Assembly: GCA_023634235.1 (NCBI GenBank)
Contig: JAMKCF010000003.1
Span: 6,934,458-6,998,457 of the forward strand
DNA: 64,000 nucleotides
From: Pisaster brevispinus
Taxonomy: Eukaryota; Echinodermata; Asteroidea; Forcipulatida; Asteriidae
Direction: 5' to 3'
The translations under genes and the position numbers were made by a program. The notes under the pieces are model-generated. The model made no database searches. It had not been told where the DNA came from and saw only the letters and a list, made by a program, of their open reading frames with translations. Shown piece by piece: positions 54,985-64,000 of this stretch. Position 1 is the first letter of the stretch. Every line of letters begins with the position of its first letter.

Positions 54985-57193
54985 AAAGTTTGCACGTAGG
55001 TTTGGCTTTGGCTTTTTTCAAGTTTATTTATAGTTTGGATGAAAAAGCAATGTTGAAGGAGATGGAGGTAAATTTTAATATTGATTGTGTGGTTCAAGAA
55101 ACTAGGGCCTTGCAGGTAGAGAGCAAACTGACATCAATACTGTCTCTGACGTGCCATTTAAAACTACTGAAGCAATTTAACATAAACCATTGAGGGCTAG
55201 AAATATTAATTAACAGAGAGGAAGTGAGAAGTGCATGCAGCAAAGTGAAAATAATATATAGAATTGGGTAGAATCTTGCAGTGTGAAATACATTTACAGG
55301 TAGAGGTCGATGTATATGACGCAACATGCGAAGCACTTGGTTGAATAGATTAGTCCTGTGAGCAACTTGATTTGTTTTAATTTAATTTATTAAAACTACA
55401 ACAAATTAAACTGGTGTGTTTACTTAAATTTTTCACTTCGTTATAAAACGTTCCTAATTTTGAAAATGTGTGCATTGGAAATGCGCCATTAAAAAATTTA
55501 GGCTCTGGCAGTGACTAAAAACAGATGAAGGTTTAAACCAAAATGGAAGCGTTTTCATTGTAGATATGTATCTTTTACTGACACCATTTTAAAATATCAC
55601 CTCAATATCTTCAACATTTACACATTGAAAGTTTACAACACAATGTGTATTTGTGGATTTTAATGTTAAAAGATCACATTTGATTTATTTTTAATTTGTT
55701 GTATATGTTTACCAAACCAACTGCCGACGAGCCCCCAATTACAGGAAAGGAGAATATAGTATTAATAGTCAGACTATGTATGTACATTCATCTTTTGTCT
55801 TCTTAATCTTCGAAAAGATTATAAAGGCAACGTTTACAAAGTAAATTAAATGCAATGGGGAACAAGACAAATAAGCAAGCACAATAAAATCTGGGGAAAA
55901 ATACAGGTAAGAAAAGTAAGTAAAATGATTCAAGACAAGATATCGATAAATAAATTTAATTACAGTTAAAATAACAATATTAACAAACCGATGAATACAA
56001 ATTGAAGTAAAAATAACCAAGGAATTATAGAAACATAACAAACCGATAAACAATAAAATACATTTCAGATACGCATTGGTTACTGGCAGAGTAAAATCTG
56101 ACCAAGAAAGGGTAATGGCTTCAAACACATCTCAAGACCCATGGAAAATGTTACAAGTGTAGGAAATCTTTGACAAAAAGCCACGCTTTGTCACATCGAC
56201 CCTTGGCACATATAAGATGTTTGTAATTGGTTGACTAGTATTACGACTAGGTACATGTAAGCTAAAAGGGTTTAACTCAATGTTGCTAAAATGGAATTTT
56301 TTTTAGAGAAATATAGGTAGGCTAGTTCTTTTGTTTATGTCAAAGGGTGGTAGCCTGCCAATTTTACATGGGCCAAGCTAATCCAAGTTATAAATATTGC
56401 CATTATTGAGCGTCCCGTGAACAAATTTGAGACAAGGAAACTGAACTGTTTCTAGTCTATATACCAGATCAATTGAAATATAATTAAATGCACGAGTACA
56501 ACATTCAAGATAGGTACAATGAGAGAACCAAAACAGGTACGTAAAACCTGTTCATATGAAAGTTGCGCCATACTAAACAATTCATGCGATTAGCTTTTCT
56601 GACAACTGCATGAGAGATGAAAGTGAGTCTATTGTCAATACAAATGTCAACATCTTTCTGAACATCAACACGAGTAAGAATATTAGTGCTTTGTGAAACC
56701 GATAAAAAAAAATAAATAAAAAAAAAACAGAAAACGCTTGCAAGTTTACAAAATGAAAGAAAGGAAACATCAACAACACATTGGAGCTAGCACAATACAT
56801 GTGGATTAGCAAACTCTATGCGTTGCATGCAGTGGTGAAGCTCAATGAAGGTAGTCCCTCAATGGTCCAAATTCTAATAAAATAAAGGAGTTTAAAATAA
56901 TGACTAATAATTCAAATCCAACACGATCTGTTCAAAATTCCTCCTTTATTTATCAATTAAAACAATTTCAGAATAAGAAATCAATTCACTTTCCTTTCAC
57001 ATTGTTTGTTTAAAGTTTGAATGGTAGTGGTTAAAGGTTTGCATTTAAAATGTTCTACATTTTGCTATCTTTTAATTAGGGACAAATAAGGCAAGTTAAA
57101 TTATTTTGTTTCACCTCATAGGCTTAAGTATAACTTTCAGAACACGAATAAGTATAAAACTATACATTTAAGTCGACTACTCGAAAAAGCATA
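54985..57193 (-). mobile_element. CR1-like-LINE-containing block W, copy C
   Basis: Collinear with 61776-64000 over 2.2 kb, starting at GTTTGCACGTAGGTTTGGC in both. The minus strand encodes the C-terminal end of a LINE reverse transcriptase at 56030-56690. The left boundary, which is the presumed 3' end of the element on the minus strand, is identical in both copies although the flanking sequence differs. That suggests two insertions rather than one segmental duplication. The part beyond 56690 is non-coding in both copies. Confidence 0.75.
56030..56690 (-). pseudogene. C-terminal RT/thumb remnant of a CR1-like LINE, copy C
   Basis: Reading down from about 56690: RVDVQKDVDICIDNRLTFIS and HAVVRKANRMNCLV, matching the KDLGVxIDxxLxFxxH..VxKANR block that follows the RT palm in CR1/L2-type LINEs. 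Then, with frame changes, come FGSLIVP, LSLHVPSRNTSQP, NILYVPRVDVTKRGFLSKIS and ISLSW-like residues, corresponding to the VPR...R.SF tail. No YADD palm motif is present upstream. Frameshifts make it a relic. The downstream 119-codon hydrophobic frame ending at 55769 is probably read-through of this tail. Confidence 0.7.
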
Positions 57194-57852
57194 TGAGGAA
57201 AGAGGATTTTAATTAAAATGGGCTTCAAAACGATTTCACTTTTTAAAAATATGAGATATGTTCAGCTTAGAAAACAAAACACATTCTAGGCCTCTTTACC
57301 AATACAGAAAAACAGAAAAAGTGTTATAAGTAAAAGGGAAGTGAAATGTCTTATATTCTTAATTCGGTCCCTTGAAAAGTATTTGTGTTACCTATACATT
57401 GTGTATCATTTCCACGCAAAATTATTTCGTTCTTTTCTTGATTTGCACAATCAGTTTGTCCTGACTTGATTTTGAAGTAAAATGCCGCATAATCTTGTAG
57501 GGACACGACGGCTTCGTTGGGCGATTTAAGCTACAAAATAAACTACACCATAACTCTAAAGGTCTTCCAGGAAATGAGAAGAACGGGTCCTAAAATAAAC
57601 CGTCAAATTTTGCCGTTTTCGAGCATCGATGGTAACGTGGGTTATCCGAGCCACATGATTGGTGTGGATAACCTGATCGCGATCTTCTGAGTTTGTTTTA
57701 CCCCTAGCCGTATAGTTGTTAATTACTACACTGAATTCATTTCATTTAGTTTTTAACTATTTATTACGAGTAGTTGACCAAAAACAATGATTTTGATTTG
57801 GGGTGAGGTAGACAAAAATGTTGCAGATAATCTCTAACTTTAAGTCGGGAAA
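57194..57852. other. non-coding stretch, nothing recognised
   Basis: Follows the shared block W. It includes TTCGGTCCCTTGAAAAGTAT (57363), similar to the GTTCCCT motif arrays. No coding signal. Confidence 0.4.
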
Positions 57853-58103
57853 CTACGGTGGCTCATATTCGCCAATTCCGAGAGAAACATGTTTTTACGG
57901 CGTTTTTTCGCCGTAGTACGGCGATTAACGCAATAGTACGGCTACCACGCAGAAGAACGACGATTAACGCAATAGTACGGCTACCACGCAGAAGAACGAC
58001 GATTAACGCAATAGTACGGCGATCTAACCCTATAATAAGGCGATATACCACGGTAAAATAACACATAGTTTCTCTATGAATTGGCACATATGAGCCACCG
58101 TAG
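57853..58103. mobile_element. 251-bp MITE with 39-bp internal repeats and GAAA target duplication
   Basis: The left end CTACGGTGGCTCATAT.CGCC is matched by the inverse at the right end (..GGCACATATGAGCCACCGTAG), with further pairing through AGAGAAAC. Both ends are flanked by GAAA (57849-57852 and 58104-58107), a plausible 4-bp target duplication. The interior repeats GATTAACGCAATAGTACGGC followed by TACCACGCAGAAGAACGAC about two and a half times (39-bp period). No protein. Confidence 0.85.
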
Positions 58104-58140
58104 GAAACAGGATCACTTCTGTCAACCATAGGCTAGTGGC

Positions 58141-59283
58141 GAATGGTCAAGCTTTTTCTAGCCTGTATTTTAGCTGTTGTTTAGTGGCTAACAAATGAGC
58201 AAATAAGAGCTTCAATTTGCTCTTTGCTACTTTAACAGTTAGAGTTGAACTCAATATCATTATCAGCACAGGTGGTACTTCTTCTGATAAATCACAGGTG
58301 ATACTTTATATATCATTTTGAAAAAATCTGACAAAAGTTTTTGCTTTAACGAAACTGGTTAGCACATCAGTTTGTTTTTCTCAAACATTACGCTTGCCTC
58401 CAGATTCATACATACCTTGTAATTGAAATGAGAAAATGTTACAGTGTTGAGTATGATCAAATAATCAATGCAGCATCCACACTATCGATTTCAAAATCAT
58501 AGCGCCATTAGGATGATCACTGTATTGTTTAAGCTCTTTTAATAGGATTGGATGATGGTTTGATGAGATTTGTCTCCCCCCCCCCTTAAAGAAAACAACA
58601 AAAGTCAGTATAGAGGAATTGTCTTGAAACTCTCTCCAGCTCCAGATCACAACTGACAAAAGAAAGTATCTTAATGTCAGAAGGTGTCAGTGTGTTAAAA
58701 ATTGTGACAACAAAATTTATAAATTCAAATATACACAAGTATTTGCTATGGCTGGTCAGTCTAAAAGTATATTTCTAACATTTTTTTCACATAAATTTAC
58801 ACAGTTTTATTATGATTCATACCTGGAAGATATGCAGCTGTGCATCTAAACGAAAGATGAAAACAATAAACATTAATAGTAGTACATTATAATGTTGAGG
58901 AATGCCTGTCCTCGCCTCCAGCAAAGTCTGAATCTGAATCTGAATCATAAAAGGTCTTCTTCTAGTTAAGTCCCCAACCCCAACTCAGATAGCCCCTTGC
59001 TTGATGCAGCACTAGCGGTAGTGTATCATTCATTCCTGCCCGTGTTTAATTGTATGTACAATTCAGAATAATGTAACTTTTTAAAGCATATTGACATGAA
59101 CATCTGTCCTTCAGAAAAATCTGATCTTATTACTTAAAATCATGTTGCAATCAATTATCAACAAATATAAAATCTAAATAGGTCAAGTGAAATTGACAGT
59201 ATTTCTAGAAAAAACAATAATGTAAACAATTATTCAAAACAATAGTGTGCAATGTAACAATAAAACAGTACAATGAACCAACA
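58141..59283 (+). repeat. 1.1-kb dispersed repeat R2, copy B
   Basis: Direct copy of 14324-15466. Compared with copy A it contains an extra segment near 58484-58512 (ATCGATTTCAAAATCATAGC) and a C10 run at 58575. It ends exactly where module X copy D starts, at 59284. Confidence 0.88.
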
Positions 59284-60560
59284 CAATTTTCAAATCGCGT
59301 GTTTGTCAACGTGAAAAAAATGATAAAATTGTATTTCCTTAAACACAAAAACAAATTAAACAAATACAAAGAAATACATATGATTATAATATGTGTTATT
59401 TGGGATGGTGGGTGTGGGGGGGGGGGGGGGGTGATTCAATTTGAAGAACATGTAACCTTTCAGACTGGGTTGTAAGCTTTTTTCGTATTAACAAACCACG
59501 TTTTATGACCACGTATCGGAACATTAATTTAAAACATAAAAACAGGAATGCTTTGTTTATAAAATCAAAAATTTGACGGATAAATTGGTAGTCAGAATCC
59601 TGTCTTGGCGCAATAATTGTTGTCATTCAATTATTTTCAAAGCCGTTCCTACCCCATGCGCTTTGTCTTTCCGAGAGTTTTCAAAATTTGCCAGAACCTC
59701 TCCTTATACAATGTGTGGTAAAGGAGGCGGGTACTCAGAACAACGCGCAGCACGAATTCTTAGAGCGTTAGGACCCGGGCCCGCTGCAGGGCCCCGGTAG
59801 TCTTATTTTATGAAAATGCCCTATTTCGAACCCGGAGCCTTTCTACATTACTCTTTGGGCAAAGTTCATATGATATTATATAATTTTTTTCCCTACTTTT
59901 ATTTTTTTTTATGAAATCCACATTCAGCAAAAGAAACAGGAGTGTGCGAGTGCAAAATTGGCTTCGCAAAGTTATAGGGTCTGGAACCCATTAAAGGTTC
60001 AGGGAAATTGTTTGGATATGAGATGCTTAATTGCGCATTCTGAACTTGTGGGGGTGTAGAGGGTATCGATAGAGCATCAGTATTCAGTTTAAGTTGCAAA
60101 TGTTTTTAATTTCGCTATCTTTTGACTCCCCAACAAATTAAACATTTTGACAGAATTGACTTATTGTGCAGCCTTAATTCCCTGGGTCCTGTAAAATACA
60201 ATGTTTATTTAAATACTCATTCGTATTATTGGCCCTTCCAATGAACTGTTGTTGGGTGTTCTCTTTACCCTTTTTTTTCTTGAATAAAAAAAACCCAAAC
60301 CAGTAGGCGAAATTGAGTAATCGTGACATATTTTTACCTACAGGGGCTTGGGATTGGGGTCCTCAGAAGAGCCCGGGAAAACCAATAGCGGATTAAGAAA
60401 CCCTTGGGTGGATTTCAGCCCTTTTTAAATTATCTTTACGGCAATAACTGATCTGTTAGTGGTTTTCCCTTTGTTCTTTTTTGGACGAAAAATAACGGAC
60501 GCTGCATGCATGTATCCTCTTACCACCCGATGGTTATAACAATTCAAACTCCATTCAAAG
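59284..60560 (+). repeat. module X, copy D
   Basis: Collinear with copy C from TTCAAATCGCGTGTTTGTCA to GGATTAAGAAACCCTTGGGT. It continues with CGGACGCTGCATGCATGTAT, which matches copy B (GGAACGCTACATGCATCTCC) but is lost in copy C. A G17 or so run interrupts it at 59415-59432. Confidence 0.88.
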
Positions 60561-60719
60561 CATGATGAGTTTATTTTCATTAAACATTTTTGTTTTAATC
60601 TAAGATATTTATTAGATTTTTGCATTGTGCATGTTTTGATAAAAGTTTGTTTATTGCTCTATTTCTTTTGTTATACTATTATTGTTCTACTTGTTTAGGT
60701 TTTATGAACCAGGCGAAAA

Positions 60720-61400
60720 TTTGAAATACTCCCCCTTTCTTTTACCATATGGCACAATCTTTGGAGAATGATAATTTCGGCCTTCCAATCCGATCTATTT
60801 CCTTTTTGGATTTATCTTCTGATTAGTTTATTGCACCTTTTAAATTTAATTTTGTAATTTTTATAATTTTTATAATTTTTATAATTTTTGAAAATTGCTT
60901 TGTGTCAACTTGGACAGTTTTCCAGAGAGATTTATCTGGAGTATTGGTACTGGTACAAGTTAGCTGTTACCCAGAAACTACCCCCTCCCGTTTAACTATC
61001 CATCCTAAAAAAATGATTAAGCTTAATAATTTCTGACAGAGAGCGAAGTATTTATTATTTAGATAATGTTTATATCTACTTAACATAAAATCCTTCAGTT
61101 TTGAAATAATCGACTATCTTTGTCGATAATGAACATTCCTAAAACATAAACTGGCTATGACTTTATAATGTTATAGCGAAATATTTCATAGAGTTGATGT
61201 TATTCTCAACGATTATACGTCTTTCCTTCCAAAATGCCATGCCTTTGTGTCAACTACTCTATCGACATCAACAGGTTCTCACTACCGGGTGCAGCCAATA
61301 TTCTTGAAACATAGTTACAATAGTATTAGAAGTCTAAGGTAGCGCTACGTAAATTTCCCTGAAAATGTAGGAGGTTGTGTAAAGTATTGAATTGAGGTTC
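60720..61400 (+). repeat. module Y, copy D
   Basis: ACCATATGGCACAATCTTTG matches the X-Y junction of unit B at 48930. GATTTATCTGGAGTATTGGTA, TCTACTTAACATAAAATCC, GCGAAATATTTCA, CATCAACAGGTTCTCACTACC and TAGAAGTCTAAGGTAGCGCTA match copies A and B. 60858-60895 has a 10-bp TAATTTTTAT tandem. Confidence 0.72.
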
Positions 61401-61459
61401 AGTTGGAAATTCTACTGGTTACAAACCAACTTCTTTGTGATTGGCGGCGTTGTCTGTTT

Positions 61460-61775
61460 TAGGTATTTGTTGGTTATGAACCGTTTTAAGATGGTAATTG
61501 ATTAGTCCATCGCTGGAAATAAGTAAGTAATAATTTGTCTTTGCTCAAAGATTCCTTTCTCGCTAGCCTCACGAGTCCACTGCGCCAACTACACGGGATG
61601 TTGCCCCTGGTTTACGTCTCTCTAGCCCCACGCTGTGTACTGTGGAACACGGCTCCGTTTTCATGGACTCTCTGAAATAAAATCCTACGTTCGATTATTC
61701 ATAACATTTGCAACTTGTAATCGTCATTTGAATACACAGTCTGTTTTGTCAAAAACTCACGCATAGCCGTAGAAA
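61460..61775 (+). repeat. module Z, copy D, interrupted by block W
   Basis: GGTTATGAACCGTTTTAAGA, CGCTGGAAATAAG, GCTAGCCTCACGAGTCCACT, CACGCTGTGTACTGTGGAAC, ACGTTCGATTATTCATAAC and ACTCACGCATAGCCGTAGAAA match copies A and C. It ends at 61775, mid-module, where block W begins. Confidence 0.78.
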
Positions 61776-64000
61776 GTTTGCACGTAGGTTTGGCGTTGGC
61801 TTTTGGCTTTTTTCAAGTTTATTTATAGTTTGGATGAAAAAACAATGTTGAAGGAGATGGAGGTAAATTTTAATATTGATTGTGTGGTTCCAGAAACTAG
61901 GGCCTTGCAGGTAGAGAGCAAACTGACATCAATACTGTTTCTGACGTGCCATTTAAAACTACTGAAGCAATTTAACATAAACCATTGAGGGCTAGAAATA
62001 TTAATTAACAGAGAGGAAGTGAGAAGTGCATGCAGCAAAGTGAAAATAATATATAGAATTGGGTAGAATCTTGAAGTGTGAAATACATTTACAGGTAGAG
62101 GTCGATGTATATGACGCAACATGCGAAGCACTTGGTTGAGTAGATTAGTCCTGTGAGCAACTTGATTTTAAAAAAAATGTAATTTAATAAAACTACAACA
62201 AATTAAACTGGTGTGTTTACTTAAATGTTTCACTTCGTTATAAAATTTCAAGCCGTTCCTAATTTTGAAAATGTGTGCATTGGAAACGCGCCATTAAAAG
62301 ATTGAAGCCCTGGCAGCGACTAAAAACAGATGTAGGAATAAACCAAAATGGAAGCGTTTTCATTGTAGATATGTATCTTTTACTGACACCATTTTAAAAC
62401 ATCACCTCAATACCTTCAACATTTACACATTGAAAGTTTACAACGCAATGTGTATTTGTTTCTTTTAATGTTTAAAAATCACATTTGATTTATTTTGTAT
62501 TTGTTTTATTTGTTTACCAAACCAACTGCCGACGAGCCCCCAATTACAGGAAAGGAGATTATAGTATTCATATTCAGACTATGTATGTACATTCATCTTT
62601 TGTCTTCTTAATCTTCGAAAAAAATTATAAAGGCAACGTTTACAAAGTAAATGAAGTGCAATGGGGAACAAAACAAATAAGCAAGCACAAATAAATCTGG
62701 GGGAAAAATACAGGTAAGAAAAGTAAGTAAAATAATTCAAGACAAGATTTCGATAAATAAATGTAATTACAGTTATAATAACAATATTAAAAAACCGATG
62801 ATTACAAATTAAAGTAAAAATAACCAAGGAATTAAAGAAACATAACAAACCGATAAACAATACAATACATTTCAGATACGCATTAGTTACTGGCAGAGTA
62901 AAATCTGACCAAGAAAGGGAAATGGCTCCAAACACATCTCAAGACCCATGGAAAATGTTACAAGTGTAGGAAATCTTAGACAAAAAGCCACGCTTTGTCA
63001 CATCAACCTTTTGCACATATAAGATGTTTGTATTAGGTTGACTAGTATTACTACTAAGCACATGTAAGCTAAGAGGGTTGAACTCAATGTTGCTAAAATG
63101 ATTGTAGAGAAATATAGGTAGGCTAGTCATTTTGTTTATATCTAAGGGTGGTAGCCTGTCAATTTTACATGGACCAAGCTAATCCAAGTTATAAATAGTG
63201 CCATTATTGAGCGTCCCGTGAACAAATTTGAGACAAGGAAACTGAACTGTTTCTAGTGTATATGCCAGATCAATTGAAATAGAGTTAAATGCAATAGTAC
63301 AACATTCAAGATAGGTCTAATGAGAGAACCAAAACAGGTACGTAAAACATGTTTATGTGAAAGTTGCGCCATACTAAACAATTCATGCGATTAGCTTTTC
63401 TGACAACTGCATGAGAGATGAAAGTGAGTCTATTGTCAATACAAATGCCAACATCTTTCTGAACGTCAACACGAGTAAGAATATTAGTGCTTTGTGAAAC
63501 CGATCAAAAAAAAACAAAAAAAAAAAAACAGAAAACGCTTGGAGTTTACAAAATGAAAGAAAGGAAACATCAACAACACATTGAAGCTAGCACAATACAT
63601 CGGATCAGCAAACTCTAAGCGTAGCATGCAGTGGTGAAGCTCAATGAAGGTAGTCCCTCAATGGTCCAAATTCTAATAAAATAAAGGAGTTTAAAATAAT
63701 GACTAATATTTCCAATCCCACACGGTCTGTTCAAAATTCCTCCTTTATTTTTTCAATTAAAACAATTTCAGAATAAGAAATCAATTTACTTTTCTTTCAC
63801 ATTGTTTGTTTAAAGTTTGAATGGTAGTGGTTAAATGTTTGCATTTAAAATGTTCTACATTTTGCTTTCATTTAATTACTGCTTTAAATGGACAAATACA
63901 ACAAGTTAAATTATTTTGTTTCACCTCATATGCTTAAGTATAACTTTCAGAACACGAATAAGTATAAAACTATACATTTAAGTCGACTACTCGAAAAAGC
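61776..64000 (-). mobile_element. CR1-like-LINE-containing block W, copy D (runs off the window end)
   Basis: Second copy of 54985-57193. The first 400 bp are nearly unchanged between the copies and the rest is somewhat more diverged. It interrupts module Z after GCCGTAGAAA. The last bases of the window, GTCGACTACTCGAAAAAGC, still match 57175-57193. Confidence 0.78.
62840..63490 (-). pseudogene. C-terminal RT/thumb remnant of a CR1-like LINE, copy D
   Basis: KDVGICIDNRLTFISHAVVR and KANRMNCLV are intact here, with the glycine of KDVG kept where copy C has aspartate. FGSLIRPIL, then after a one-base shift ECCTIAFNSISIDLAYTLET, corresponds to the LVRPxLEY block of LINE thumb domains. The tail TNILYVQKVDVTKRGFLSKI has VQK where copy C retains VPR. 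Each copy keeps some ancestral residues the other has lost. Confidence 0.75.

Noticed and set aside
55769..56128. 119-codon multi-membrane-like minus-strand frame with a paralogue at 62579-62935
   Set aside because: Conservation between copies reflects duplication of block W. The frame lies just downstream of the CR1-like RT tail, and its hydrophobicity comes from AT-rich sequence.

Overview
This window is repeat-rich, AT-rich eukaryotic DNA without a single intact long gene. Several features point to a marine invertebrate, probably a deuterostome such as an echinoderm or a relative: intron-style splice signals, phase-1 extracellular-type exons, and a transposon mix of a DIRS-type tyrosine-recombinase retroelement, Penelope-like elements, an L1/Tx1-like LINE, CR1-like LINE tails and foldback MITEs. 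That assignment is an inference and no species is claimed. There are no prokaryotic operons, rRNA genes or CRISPR arrays.

The most interesting gene-like signal is a 'leader-exon unit' present three times on the + strand: 4.64-5.18 plus 10.93-12.83 kb, 21.53-21.62 plus 23.8-25.06 kb, and 31.97-33.24 kb. Each unit is a conserved upstream region ending in a 46-nt coding first exon (start codon, about 15 mostly hydrophobic codons, then a phase-1 donor). Copies 1 and 3 keep an open frame and a GTAAGT donor. Copy 2 has a TAG codon and a G-to-T change at donor +1. Copies 1 and 2 are also split by mobile elements. A separate candidate internal exon at 1346-1594 is symmetric phase 1-1, so its phase would fit such a leader; its upstream intron and 5' part are duplicated at 18.4-19.9 kb.

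Layout. 0-2 kb: 1.45-kb repeat copy A and the candidate exon. 4.6-12.8 kb: leader unit 1, split by a decayed DIRS-like element (about 6.1-9.75 kb) and a Penelope-like scrap. 14.3-15.5 kb: a 1.1-kb repeat whose partner is at 58.1-59.3 kb. 16.3-17.8 kb: a foldback element with CACCCTAAAAAC termini built from an 82-bp CCAAT/ATTGG satellite. 18.4-19.9 kb: repeat copy B. 21.5-25.1 kb: leader unit 2, interrupted by a Penelope-like element. 25.5-26.8 kb: a long-inverted-repeat DNA element carrying a broken conserved coding region. 26.8-31.96 kb: a minus-strand L1/Tx1-like LINE with ORF1 and ORF2, apparently inserted into the right arm of that element and abutting leader unit 3 (31.97-33.24 kb).

From about 35 kb to the end the sequence consists of degenerate copies of the same modules (here called X, Y and Z) in the order X-Y-Z, seen best at 47.4-51.9, 52.0-53.6 and 59.3-61.8 kb and more weakly at 35.4-45.7 kb. 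This looks like an old tandem segmental duplication with a spacing of several kb. One unit contains a 72-75 bp minisatellite of roughly 24 copies with a higher-order period of about 440 bp (49.37-51.11 kb). Two copies of a CR1-like-LINE-containing block (54.99-57.19 and 61.78-64.0 kb) share the same left boundary but sit at different points of the module order, so they look like separate insertions.

Functionally, nearly everything recognisable is mobile-element machinery in decay. The leader exons and the 1-1 exon are the only pieces that look like host protein-coding sequence.
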